64,000 bases of DNA, taken from Melioribacter roseus. GTDB taxonomy: Bacteria > Bacteroidota > Ignavibacteria > Ignavibacteriales > Melioribacteraceae. Where the stretch lies: contig DYHH01000003.1 in NCBI GenBank assembly GCA_020724265.1, positions 118,682-182,681 of the forward strand, read 5' to 3'. This document shows positions 54,960 to 63,877 of this stretch, piece after piece. The translations under genes and the position numbers were made by a program. The notes beneath the pieces are model-generated. The model had not been told where the DNA came from. It searched no databases and worked only from the letters and a program-made list of their open reading frames with translations. Position 1 is the stretch's first letter. Each line of letters starts with the position of its first letter.

Positions 54960-56177
54960 ATGAAAAAAACTTTTCTCATATCGTTAAAGAAAATCAGCAT
55001 TTTGCTTTTTATTGTATTCTCGCTGAATGACCTTAATTCGTTCAGTGATAAATCGATAAGTGATAATAAAACAATTGTATATACTTCAAAGATTTCTTTT
55101 TCGGCTGTCGGTGATTTGATGTGTCATTCGGTACAATATAACTATGCGAAAACAGATTCCGGTTATGATTTTTCAGAGAATTTTGAAATTATTAAAGATT
55201 TTTTTCATGCCTCCGATTTTACAATTGGGAATTTGGAAACAGTTTTAGCAGGTAAAGAGAGAGGGTATTCCGGCTACCCTTTATTCAATTCACCCGATGA
55301 ATATTTATATGCAATTAAAGATGCCGGATTTGATTTTCTTGTAACTGCAAATAATCATTCTCTCGATAAAGGAAAAAAAGGTCTGCTTCGTACTATAGAT
55401 AAAATCAGAGAGGTAGAACTTAATCAAACCGGGACATTCAAATCAAAAGAAGAAAGAGATTCGATAATTGTATTTAACAAAAATGGAATAACTTTTACTA
55501 TTATATCTTATTCATATGGAACTAATGGAATGCCGATTCTCAAAGGGGAAGATTATTTAATTAATCTTATTGATACAACACTGATTAAAAACGATATAGC
55601 GAAAGCAATTGATAACGGAGTTGATTTGATAATCGTTTATTTTCATTTCGGGAATGAATACAAGCGAGAACCGTCATCTTATCAAAAGGATATTGTAAAA
55701 AAAACAATTGAATATGGTGCAGATATAATAATCGGAAGTCATCCTCACGTACCGCAACCATTGGAATATTTTAAAACAAATAATAGGAAATTAGATTCAG
55801 GATTTGTTGCTTACTCTTTGGGAAATTTTATTTCTAATCAAAGATGGAGATATTCGGACGGTGGACCAATATTAGATTTTACAATTGGCAAAGATTTCGT
55901 CCGTGATTCATTATTCATAGAAGATGTAACTATTATTCCTACATGGGTTTTCAAAGGTAACAGGAATGGAAATTTGGACTATGTTATTCTTCCATCCGAT
56001 TCGGTCATTAATAAAAATCTATACCCCTTTATGACTAAAAAAGATTGGGAAGATTATAAACAAAGTTATAAAGATATAGTTGATATTATGAGTTCTAAAT
56101 CGAAAAAAATAAGATTCCATTCACCTCATTCAGAACTTCTGTATTTTATTAAAAATATCAGCATCAATTCTAACTAA
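54960..56177 (+). CDS. CapA-family putative metallophosphoesterase
   Basis: 405 residues with an N-terminal hydrophobic segment (ISLKKISILLFIVFSLN) and a CapA/PgsA-type domain. Motifs are FSAVGDLMCH, FTIGNLETVL, FLVTANNHSLDKG, DLIIVYFHFGNEY and IIGSHPHVPQP. Despite the polyglutamate-synthesis name, the domain is a metallophosphatase-like fold; no pgs/cap genes lie nearby. The start follows the preceding terminator by only a few bases, so its promoter must overlap that region or it relies on read-through. Confidence 0.85.
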   Translation: MKKTFLISLKKISILLFIVFSLNDLNSFSDKSISDNKTIVYTSKISFSAVGDLMCHSVQYNYAKTDSGYDFSENFEIIKDFFHASDFTIGNLETVLAGKERGYSGYPLFNSPDEYLYAIKDAGFDFLVTANNHSLDKGKKGLLRTIDKIREVELNQTGTFKSKEERDSIIVFNKNGITFTIISYSYGTNGMPILKGEDYLINLIDTTLIKNDIAKAIDNGVDLIIVYFHFGNEYKREPSSYQKDIVKKTIEYGADIIIGSHPHVPQPLEYFKTNNRKLDSGFVAYSLGNFISNQRWRYSDGGPILDFTIGKDFVRDSLFIEDVTIIPTWVFKGNRNGNLDYVILPSDSVINKNLYPFMTKKDWEDYKQSYKDIVDIMSSKSKKIRFHSPHSELLYFIKNISINSN

Positions 56178-56240
56178 TCAAATCTGAAAAAAGAGATAAT
56201 ATTTCTTATTTTTGAAGTCATTTTTTAACAAAAGTACATA

Positions 56241-57431
56241 ATGAAAAAAGCTTCACTCAGCGTAATATTCTTAACTGTTTTTATTGATTTAATGGGATTC
56301 GGAATACTAATCCCAATTCTTCCAACTTTTGCAAGTAAAGAACTCGGCATTTCCGATTTTGAAATTGGAATTATTATAGCTGTCTATTCACTTGTCCAAT
56401 TTTTATTTAACCCGCTTTTAGGTAAACTTTCCGATAGAATAGGTAGAAGACCTGTTATTATAGTCTCACTTTTATTTACGGTTTGTTCTTATGTATTGTT
56501 CAGTCTTTCGAAAACCTTCTTCCTGTTACTTTTAAGTCGAATATTGGGCGGATTCGGAGGAAGCAATATTGGTGTCGCTCAAGCATATATTGCAGATGTA
56601 ACTTCGAAAGAAGAACGTTCGAAAGGTATGGGATTAATAGGTGCAGCATTCGGTTTAGGATTTGTTTTCGGTCCTATGATAGGCGGCTTTCTTTCTGAAT
56701 ACGGATATGATATTGCTGGTTTGGGTGCCGCCGGTTTTTCATTCTTAGCTTTTTTGTTTGCTGTTTTTGCTTTACCGGAATCTAATTTTAACCGAGCTGT
56801 ATCTAAGAAATTTGAGATAAAACTCTTCGATATAAATTTCACGAAAAAAACAATAAAAAGACCGGTAATTGGTACGATGATTATTTTGTTCTTTATTATT
56901 GTTTTTTCTATGGCAAATATTTACGGAACGTTTTCACTTATTGCATATAAAGTTTATCATTTCTCAGATAAGCAAATCGGTTATCTCTTTGGAATGATAG
57001 GGATTATCGGAGCTATTATTCAAGGCGGAGGTATTCGGTATCTCTCGGTTATATTTAGTGATAGAACACTTATACTTATGGGTACTATTTGTATGACCAT
57101 TGGTTTAGGTATGATTCCATACGGGCAGAATTTCATAGGTGTAGCAATAATTGCTTCAGTTTTAGCAATAGGAACCGGTATGTTGCAACCAACAATTTTA
57201 AGCTTGATTTCCCGGTATTCCCCCGATAAAGAGCAAGGGGCAATACTTGGTTTGAATCAATCTGCTTCCTCGTTTGCACGTGTTCTTGGGCCGCTATGGG
57301 GCGGTTTCTCTTATGATTTCTTGGGTTATGAAGCACCATTTTTAACTGGAGCTTTTTTTACTCTTCTAACTTTTTTGATTGCATTAATATTATTAAATTC
57401 ACAACATCTTGAACAAGCTGCAGAAACATAA
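56241..57431 (+). CDS. MFS transporter (TetA-like DHA1 family)
   Basis: A 396-residue, 12-helix transporter with the signature GKLSDRIGRRPVI between TM2 and TM3 and the TM5 motif GAAFGLGFVFGPMIGG typical of drug/proton antiporters. The substrate is unknown. A possible -7 element TATTTTTG lies at 56207-56214. The stop shares one base with the dusB start. Confidence 0.9.
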   Translation: MKKASLSVIFLTVFIDLMGFGILIPILPTFASKELGISDFEIGIIIAVYSLVQFLFNPLLGKLSDRIGRRPVIIVSLLFTVCSYVLFSLSKTFFLLLLSRILGGFGGSNIGVAQAYIADVTSKEERSKGMGLIGAAFGLGFVFGPMIGGFLSEYGYDIAGLGAAGFSFLAFLFAVFALPESNFNRAVSKKFEIKLFDINFTKKTIKRPVIGTMIILFFIIVFSMANIYGTFSLIAYKVYHFSDKQIGYLFGMIGIIGAIIQGGGIRYLSVIFSDRTLILMGTICMTIGLGMIPYGQNFIGVAIIASVLAIGTGMLQPTILSLISRYSPDKEQGAILGLNQSASSFARVLGPLWGGFSYDFLGYEAPFLTGAFFTLLTFLIALILLNSQHLEQAAET

Positions 57432-58429
57432 TGTGGAAAATAGGTAACATAGAAATAAAAAATGCTTTACTTCTTGCTCCAATGGAAGATGTCACAAATA
57501 TTGGATTCAGAAAGTTATGCAAAGAATTCGGCGCTGATGTTGTATATACGGAGTTTGTAAATTCGGATGGATTGATTCGCAAAAATGAAAAAACTCATAA
57601 AAAACTTCGGATTAGCGAAGATGAAAGACCTGTCGGTATTCAAATTTATGGCGGAAATCTTGAACCAATGATTGAAGCAGCAAAAATTGCTGAGGAAGAG
57701 AATCCTGATATAATAGATATTAATGCCGGATGCTGGGTTAAAAAAGTTGCTAAAAGAGGTGCCGGTGCCGGACTCTTACTTGATCCGCCTTATATGCAGA
57801 AAATGGTAGATGAAATTGTGAAAGCAGTTAATAAACCGGTCACTGTTAAAACACGAATAGGCTGGGATCAAGAAAATATTATGATCCTTGAGATAGCTAA
57901 GAGATTGGAAGATGTCGGAGTTGCTGCATTAACAATTCATTGCAGAACCAGACAGCAAGGGCATAAAGGTGAGCCTGATTGGAGTTGGATTCCCAAAATA
58001 AAAGAAGTTGTCAATATTCCGGTTGCGGTAAACGGCGGAATAATGATCCCCGAAGATGCAAAACTTGCCTTTGAACAAACCGGTGCGGATGCCGTAATGA
58101 TTGCTCGCGGAGCTATTGGTAACCCTTGGATTTTTAGTCAAACAAAAGAATTAATTGAAAACGGAAAACTTCCTTCTGAACCATCGATTGATGAAAAAAT
58201 AAAAGTTACTCTTCAACATCTTCGTTATGAAATCGCAAGAGCAGATAACGAAAGATGGGCTGTAATTCCGTTTAGAAAATTTTATTCCGGTTACTTAAAA
58301 GGTTTTCATCACGTTTCGAAAATCCGGCAGCAAATAATGCAGTTTGAATCTTACGAACCGATTGAAGAATTATTGTTAAATTACTTGGAAGAAATTAAAA
58401 ACTCTCCTCACTACGAACAAGCGGTTTAA
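57431..58429 (+). CDS. dusB: tRNA-dihydrouridine synthase
   Basis: A 332-residue FMN enzyme reducing uridines in tRNA. LLAPMEDVTNIGFRKLC opens the barrel. The catalytic C101 lies in NAGCWVKKVAKRGAGAGLL, where Trp replaces the usual Pro after Cys. VAVNGGI and GADAVMIARGAIGNPWIF bind FMN. It overlaps the MFS gene by 1 nt. Confidence 0.93.
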   Translation: MWKIGNIEIKNALLLAPMEDVTNIGFRKLCKEFGADVVYTEFVNSDGLIRKNEKTHKKLRISEDERPVGIQIYGGNLEPMIEAAKIAEEENPDIIDINAGCWVKKVAKRGAGAGLLLDPPYMQKMVDEIVKAVNKPVTVKTRIGWDQENIMILEIAKRLEDVGVAALTIHCRTRQQGHKGEPDWSWIPKIKEVVNIPVAVNGGIMIPEDAKLAFEQTGADAVMIARGAIGNPWIFSQTKELIENGKLPSEPSIDEKIKVTLQHLRYEIARADNERWAVIPFRKFYSGYLKGFHHVSKIRQQIMQFESYEPIEELLLNYLEEIKNSPHYEQAV

Positions 58430-58431
58430 AA

Positions 58432-59022
58432 TTGCTTACTTTAAGAAAAGCTGCAAGAATAATATCGGACTTATTCATTCCCCCGACCTTTAATCTTTTG
58501 GGATTTACTCTAATTGCCTATAAAACAGAGGAACTTGCATCAAATAGAATTACTATAATTCTTTCATCAGTAATCTTTGGTGTAATCCTTCCAATACTGC
58601 TTTTTTCCATAATGAGAAAGAAAAAATTAATTTATGACAATGATGCTGTGATAAAAGAGCAGCGTCATATACCTTATTATGCTGCAATTGTATTAAGTTT
58701 ATTAGGAATGACTTCAATTTATCTTTTTGCGTATAACTCTTACGCATTCTATTACTGGTTAACTTTTGGTATTACAACATTGGGCTTAACAATTATCAAT
58801 TACTTTTGGAAGATCAGTGCTCATGCAATCGGTGTAGCTGCATTTCTTGCTATAATTTATTTATTAGAAAGTACATTTTTTTCTTACTTTTTGATATTGC
58901 TAATTTTAATAGGAATCTCGCGATTGATTCTTAAAGTTCATACACCCATGCAGATTCTAATGGGCACTATTTACGGATTTTTCGTAACATTATTTTTAAT
59001 GAAAATTTTTATCGGGAGCTAA
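58432..59022 (+). CDS. PAP2-like integral membrane protein
   Basis: 196 residues, mostly membrane helices. Weak PAP2 phosphatase motifs are seen in order: KEQRHIP, SAHAIGVAAF and SRLILKVHTPMQILMGTIYG. It could be a lipid phosphatase or a divergent relative. The start appears to be TTG (58432), 2 nt after the dusB stop; there is no nearby in-frame ATG. The polX start follows by 1 nt. Confidence 0.7.
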   Translation: MLTLRKAARIISDLFIPPTFNLLGFTLIAYKTEELASNRITIILSSVIFGVILPILLFSIMRKKKLIYDNDAVIKEQRHIPYYAAIVLSLLGMTSIYLFAYNSYAFYYWLTFGITTLGLTIINYFWKISAHAIGVAAFLAIIYLLESTFFSYFLILLILIGISRLILKVHTPMQILMGTIYGFFVTLFLMKIFIGS

Positions 59023-59023
59023 T

Positions 59024-60700
59024 ATGTCTCTCAAAAAAGAAATAATAAATTTACTTGAAGAGATGGCTGAATTAATGGAATTCGATGGGCAGAATCGTTT
59101 TAAGGTGAATGCTTTTCGTAATGGCGCGAATGTTATTAGAAGATTGGAAGGGGATATAGAGGAAAAAATCAACAATAAATCAATTCAAGAAGTAAAGGGA
59201 ATAGGTAAGGGGCTTCAGCAAGTTATATATGAATTTTATGAAACCGGCAGCGCACAAGAATATGAAGAATTAATTAAAAATATTCCTTCGGGTATTTATG
59301 ATATATTAAAAATAAGAGGGCTTGGTGCTAAGAAAGTAAAAACGTTATTTGATGAATTAGAAATCGATACATTAGAAAAATTGGAGCAAGCTTGTTCTTC
59401 GGGAAGTATTGCTGATCTAAAGGGATTCGGAGAAAAAACTTCCGAAAAGATTTTGGAGGAAATAAAACGATTAAAAAAGACAAGCGGTTACATGTTATTA
59501 AGCTTAGCCTTGGATCGGAGCAAGCAAATTGTTGAGATACTTTCACAATTAAAATCTATTCAAAAAGTGGAAATAACGGGTGAACTTAGACGAATTCGAG
59601 AAATCATTTCACAGATTGAGTTGATTTGTAAAGTTGATGATCAAGAAAAATTTATTACAGAAATATCTAAGTTGTTTGAATATAATAAAATAAGTTCTTC
59701 TTCCTCAAGTTCTATTTATCAATTGAAAAGCGAAGAACATGGCGATTTTATTTTACACGTTACATCTGAGAATTATTACGATTTTACACTGCTCCATACA
59801 ACTGGATCGCTGGAATTTCTGCAGAATATGCATGATCCCGATAAAATTGTTGACTTATCGGAAAAGGAATATTTTAGTTCGAACAATCTGAAATTCGTAC
59901 AACCGGAAATGAGAGAAATAAATTATTTCGAACTTCCGGAAAAATTGAGGGAGCAAACCGGTTTATCTTTGGAGCATCTCAATGGGTTTTTCCATTTTCA
60001 TACTACATATTCTGACGGGAATAATTCGCTTCCCGAAATGATTGACGAGGTGGCACGCCAAGGATTTGAATATGCAGCGGTTTGTGATCACAGTAAATCA
60101 GCGTTTTATGCTAATGGATTGAAGGAGGATCGAATCCTTCAACAGAAAAAAGAAATTGATGAATTCAACAAATCGAGTAAAATCAAAGTTTATCATGGAA
60201 TTGAAAGTGATATTCTAAAAGATGGTTCTCTTGATTATCATGAAGAAATATTATCACAATTTCAGTTTATAGTTGCTTCAATTCATTCACTTTTTAATTT
60301 GAGTGAAGATGAAATGACACAAAGAATAATTAGAGCAGTTGAAAATCCTTTTACGGATATTTTAGCTCACCCGACAGGAAGATTACTTTTATCAAGAGAT
60401 GGTTACAAAGTCGATATAAAAAAAGTTATTGATGCTTGCGTTGCTAATCAGGTTGCAATTGAAATAAATGCAAACCCTCATCGGTTGGATTTAGATTGGC
60501 GTAATCTTTATTATGCGCGTGAAAAGGGATGTCTTATTACAATCAATCCGGATGCTCATTCAACAGAGGGAGTTAGTGATATTGAATATGGAATTATGAT
60601 TGCTAGAAAAGCGGGGGTTCAACCTGAAGAAGTACTAAATTGTTATCAAGAAAAAGAATTTATTAAATTCATAAACCGGAAAGTGAAAAGAACAATTTAA
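59024..60700 (+). CDS. polX: PolX-type DNA polymerase/PHP protein with degenerate palm
   Basis: 558 residues laid out as bacterial PolX: helix-hairpin-helix repeats (about 52-145), a polX palm/fingers region (160-300) and a C-terminal PHP nuclease domain (320-558). The PHP metal motifs are intact (FHFHTTYSDG, CDHSK, ASIHS, HPTGR, NPDAHS). The palm motif that reads GSLRRARETVKDLDY in B. subtilis is here GELRRIREIISQIEL: Ser is replaced by Glu187 and the two metal Asp by Gln197 and Glu199. Polymerase activity is therefore doubtful while PHP exonuclease/endonuclease function is likely. Confidence 0.87.
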   Translation: MSLKKEIINLLEEMAELMEFDGQNRFKVNAFRNGANVIRRLEGDIEEKINNKSIQEVKGIGKGLQQVIYEFYETGSAQEYEELIKNIPSGIYDILKIRGLGAKKVKTLFDELEIDTLEKLEQACSSGSIADLKGFGEKTSEKILEEIKRLKKTSGYMLLSLALDRSKQIVEILSQLKSIQKVEITGELRRIREIISQIELICKVDDQEKFITEISKLFEYNKISSSSSSSIYQLKSEEHGDFILHVTSENYYDFTLLHTTGSLEFLQNMHDPDKIVDLSEKEYFSSNNLKFVQPEMREINYFELPEKLREQTGLSLEHLNGFFHFHTTYSDGNNSLPEMIDEVARQGFEYAAVCDHSKSAFYANGLKEDRILQQKKEIDEFNKSSKIKVYHGIESDILKDGSLDYHEEILSQFQFIVASIHSLFNLSEDEMTQRIIRAVENPFTDILAHPTGRLLLSRDGYKVDIKKVIDACVANQVAIEINANPHRLDLDWRNLYYAREKGCLITINPDAHSTEGVSDIEYGIMIARKAGVQPEEVLNCYQEKEFIKFINRKVKRTI

Positions 60701-60711
60701 CTGAGGTCATA

Positions 60712-61233
60712 ATGGATATTAAATCATTAATAAGAGATGTACCCGATTTCCCGATCAAAGGAATCATTTTCAAGGATATTACAACATTATTGAAAAGTGC
60801 GAGGGGATTAAAAACAGCTAGTGAAGAACTCTTGGAATTTGCAAAAGGAAAGCACATAAACAAAGTTGTCGGTATCGAATCGCGCGGTTTTATTTTTGGA
60901 TGTCTGCTTGCAGAAAAATTAGATGCCGGATTTGTCCCGATTCGTAAACCCGGGAAATTGCCTGCCGAAACTCTAAGTGAAACTTACACTTTGGAATATG
61001 GCGAAGACAAAATTGAAATTCATAAAGATGCTATTGAACCGGGTGATAAAGTTCTTTTACACGATGATTTGCTTGCAACCGGCGGCACAATGGAAGCCGC
61101 AGCAAAATTAATTGAAAGAATGGGCGGAGAAATTATTCAGATTTCTTTTTTAATTGAGTTGAACTTTCTTAAAGGAAGAGAAAAACTAAAAAAGTATGAT
61201 GTCCATTCGCTTATTCAATATGACAGTGAATGA
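60712..61233 (+). CDS. apt: Adenine phosphoribosyltransferase
   Basis: A 173-residue purine-salvage enzyme making AMP from adenine and PRPP. The PRPP loop reads VLLHDDLLATGGTMEAA, and VGIESRGFIFG and KPGKLPAET are family motifs. GAGG precedes the start, 11 nt after polX. A terminator follows. Confidence 0.95.
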   Translation: MDIKSLIRDVPDFPIKGIIFKDITTLLKSARGLKTASEELLEFAKGKHINKVVGIESRGFIFGCLLAEKLDAGFVPIRKPGKLPAETLSETYTLEYGEDKIEIHKDAIEPGDKVLLHDDLLATGGTMEAAAKLIERMGGEIIQISFLIELNFLKGREKLKKYDVHSLIQYDSE

Positions 61234-61268
61234 GTAAAGAAACATTTATCAATTTTCGTAGTAAAATT

Positions 61269-61293
61269 AACCCACGAATTAACGTGGGTTTTT
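61269..61293 (+). terminator. apt terminator
   Basis: AACCCACG / CGTGGGTT with a 6-nt loop followed by TTT, between apt and the DoxX-like gene. Confidence 0.75.
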
Positions 61294-61314
61294 AAATAAC
61301 TATATGGAAAATTT

Positions 61315-61785
61315 ATGATGACATTGGAAGATAAATTTGTAAAAAAACATCTTGATAATCTTGATAATATTTTAGTTGAATGGATGACCCGATACGGACT
61401 ACTAGTTCTTAGAATCGGATTAGGAATAGTATTCCTTTGGTTCGGAGTTCTTAAGTTTTTCCCGGGTTTAAGCCCGGCTGAAGGATTAGTTAGAAATACA
61501 ATTTATTTCATTAATCCGGATTTTTTCTTACCTATCTTAGCAGCTTGGGAAACATTAATCGGCATCGGATTGATATGGGGAAAGTATATGAGATTAACTC
61601 TTCTCTTACTTTTTCTCCAAATGCCGGGAACTGCTTTACCAATAATTGTTTTACCCGAAGTTGTTTGGACACAATTCCCATTCGGATTAACGCTTGAGGG
61701 ACAATACATCATAAAAAATTTGGTATTAATTGGCGCAGGACTTGTATTAGGTGCAACTGTGAGAGGAAAAACTAAGAAATTTTGA
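61315..61785 (+). CDS. DoxX-like membrane protein
   Basis: 156 residues with four membrane helices; [23 protein letters not shown] and [15 protein letters not shown] are typical of the DoxX/DUF417 group. The role in this organism is unknown; relatives are linked to quinone or oxidative-stress functions. Convergent with trmB, with 1 bp between the stops. Confidence 0.78.
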   Translation: MMTLEDKFVKKHLDNLDNILVEWMTRYGLLVLRIGLGIVFLWFGVLKFFPGLSPAEGLVRNTIYFINPDFFLPILAAWETLIGIGLIWGKYMRLTLLLLFLQMPGTALPIIVLPEVVWTQFPFGLTLEGQYIIKNLVLIGAGLVLGATVRGKTKKF

Positions 61786-61786
61786 A

Positions 61787-62431
61787 CTAGCTCAAAACAA
61801 ATTCAATGTACTTAATTTTTCTGCCTTCATTTAGATAATACTTTTCATAACGTGTTTTTATCTTTTTTATTTCATCTAATTCATTTAGAGAATAAAGATC
61901 ATCGCTTTTGAATAAGATTGTTGCTTTAACTTTATTTAAAATTTCCAAAGCGTAGTTGTATAGAAAATCATCGTCAGTTTTTAGATGAATATGTCCGCAC
62001 TGCATTATAATCTGTTTATAAAATTCTAAAAATCTTGGTGAGACCAATCTTTTTCTTTCAGATCTTCTTTTTACATGAGGTTCGGGAAAAGTTATAAAAA
62101 TTTCTTCAATTTTAGTATTCTTAAAAAATTCGGGTAATTTCTCTGCATTAATCCACAGAAATGTGGTGTTGGTAATTTTATTTTCAAGAGCTTTTTTCGC
62201 CCCGATATAAATTCTGGCACCTTTGAAATCTATTCCAATAAAATTCCTTTTTGGAAAAAGTTTTGCTAAGGAAATAGTATAATCGCCTTCACCGCAGCCG
62301 ATTTCTAAGGAAATTGAATTAGAGTTTCCAAAATATTTAAGTAATTCTTCTTCGGTATTTCCGGCTTTATAATCAAAAACATTTTCGAAGGAAGAAACTT
62401 CATTTAATTTTTTATGTTTTGTGCGAGCCAT
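61787..62431 (-). CDS. trmB: tRNA (guanine-N7-)-methyltransferase
   Basis: A 214-residue SAM-dependent enzyme making m7G46 in tRNA. ISLEIGCGEGDYTISLA binds SAM and ITFPEPHVKRRSERKRL is the TrmB signature. The frame opens at a GTG (62440); the ATG at 62431, preceded by GTGGGAA, is preferred. Confidence 0.93.
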   Translation of the reverse strand: MARTKHKKLNEVSSFENVFDYKAGNTEEELLKYFGNSNSISLEIGCGEGDYTISLAKLFPKRNFIGIDFKGARIYIGAKKALENKITNTTFLWINAEKLPEFFKNTKIEEIFITFPEPHVKRRSERKRLVSPRFLEFYKQIIMQCGHIHLKTDDDFLYNYALEILNKVKATILFKSDDLYSLNELDEIKKIKTRYEKYYLNEGRKIKYIEFVLS

Positions 62432-62565
62432 ATTTCCCACATTTTAAGGGTAAAATTAGTAAGAACATGGGTGTTAAAAAAATTAAAGAACTATTACCAT
62501 TAATGTGCATTTAAAACTTCATTTAATTAATTTATTAAAAAGGTATAAAATGAAATAGAGCAGTT

Positions 62566-63141
62566 ATGTCAGAGAAGCAATTTAATAAAGATGGTTTTAT
62601 TCCTAAACATGGTGGTTATCAGAATCTGTTATCGTATAAAAAGGCTGAAATCATTTATGACGGTACAGTTTATTTTTGTAATCGTTTTTTTGCTAAATAT
62701 GACCGTACCATTGGGCAAATGATTCAAGCAGCTCGTTCCGGTAAACAAAACATTGCAGAAGGAAGTATGTTCTCTGCCACTTCTAAAGAGGCTGAAATTA
62801 AATTGACGAATGTTGCTAGATCTAGTCTAGAAGAATTATTAAATGATTATAGGGATTTTTTAAGAACAAATAAATATAGTGAGTGGCATAAAGACCATCC
62901 TTATGCAAAGCGTTTAAGAGAATTAAACAGAGACCCGGACGCAAATTATGATTCGCTTAAGAAAGGAATTGAACATGAAAATCCTGAGATTTGTGCTAAT
63001 GTTTTAATAGGTTTAATAAAAGTTGCCAAGTATTTATTAACAAAACAGATAGCGAAACTTGAAGAAGAATTTTTAAATGAAGGTGGAATAAAAGAAAGAA
63101 TGGCTAAATCGAGATATGACAAGCGTAGGAAAGGACGCTAA
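62566..63141 (+). CDS. Four-helix-bundle suffix-domain protein (S23/Avd-like)
   Basis: 191 residues. The core (about 20-165) has the four-helix pattern of S23/intervening-sequence and Avd-related proteins (LLSYKKAEIIYDGTVYFCNRF, QMIQAARSGKQNIAEGS, RSSLEELLNDYRDFL). It is extended by a basic C-terminal tail (MAKSRYDKRRKGR). No reverse transcriptase or variable repeat is nearby, so it is not part of a visible retroelement. It is followed by an AGTCCCT-type repeat. Confidence 0.8.
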   Translation: MSEKQFNKDGFIPKHGGYQNLLSYKKAEIIYDGTVYFCNRFFAKYDRTIGQMIQAARSGKQNIAEGSMFSATSKEAEIKLTNVARSSLEELLNDYRDFLRTNKYSEWHKDHPYAKRLRELNRDPDANYDSLKKGIEHENPEICANVLIGLIKVAKYLLTKQIAKLEEEFLNEGGIKERMAKSRYDKRRKGR

Positions 63142-63171
63142 TAACAAAAGGGATATAGTAATTGTCGCTTG

Positions 63172-63187
63172 AGTCCCTGAAGTCCTT
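63172..63187 (+). repeat. AGTCCCTGAAGTCCTT short repeat
   Basis: Two near-copies of AGTCC(C)T spaced 9 nt apart, between the four-helix-bundle gene and rsmI. Only one and a half units remain. Confidence 0.35.
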
Positions 63188-63193
63188 AAAAAA

Positions 63194-63877
63194 TTAGCAT
63201 AACCAATTTTTCGGAGCAATTAAAACAACAAACTCACCTTTAGTAACTTTGTTTGGTAAATCTTCAAGTAATTCTTTTGCAGTTCCGCGCCAGGTTTCTT
63301 CGAATTTTTTAGTGAGTTCTCTGCAAACGACGATTAGTCTTTCGGGCATAAATTCATTTAGCTCAGTAAGTAATTTTTCAATTCTATAAGTTGATTCATA
63401 TAAGACTATTGTACGATTCTCTTCCGCAAGTTCTTTTAATTTTTTCTGTCTTCCTTTTTTCTGCGGAAGAAATCCTTCGAAGAGAAATGAATCAGTCGGC
63501 AAGCCGGCAATACTTAATGCTGCAATTGCGGCATTAACACCGGGAATTGATACAACTTCAATTTCTTCTTTAATTGCGGCGCTGACTAATCTTATTCCGG
63601 GATCGGAAATTGTCGGAGTTCCGGCATCGGAAACAAGTGCTGCGTTTTGTCCGTTTTTAATTCTAGATAAAACAGACGGAATTTTTCTCTTTTCGGATTG
63701 CGCATTGAATGAAAACAACTCTTTTGTGATTTCATATTCCTTCAGAAGAAATCCCGTTACTCGAGTATCTTCACAAATTACGAAATCAACTTCTTTTAGT
63801 GTTTCAATTGCACGGAGAGTAATATCTTTCAAATTACCGATTGGAGTTGCAACAATATATAATTTACCGGGCTGCAT
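63194..63877 (-). CDS. rsmI: 16S rRNA (cytidine-1402 2'-O)-methyltransferase
   Basis: A 227-residue tetrapyrrole-methylase-fold enzyme. It has LYIVATPIGNLKDITLRAIETL, FVICEDTR, SDAGTPTISDPG and FEGFLPQKKGRQKKL, all RsmI hallmarks. It begins just after the carboxylase gene stop on the same strand. Confidence 0.95.
   Translation of the reverse strand: MQPGKLYIVATPIGNLKDITLRAIETLKEVDFVICEDTRVTGFLLKEYEITKELFSFNAQSEKRKIPSVLSRIKNGQNAALVSDAGTPTISDPGIRLVSAAIKEEIEVVSIPGVNAAIAALSIAGLPTDSFLFEGFLPQKKGRQKKLKELAEENRTIVLYESTYRIEKLLTELNEFMPERLIVVCRELTKKFEETWRGTAKELLEDLPNKVTKGEFVVLIAPKNWLC

Noticed and set aside
62566-63141. Accessory protein of a diversity-generating retroelement
   Set aside because: No reverse transcriptase, template repeat or variable repeat is present nearby; the protein resembles Avd only in its helical bundle.
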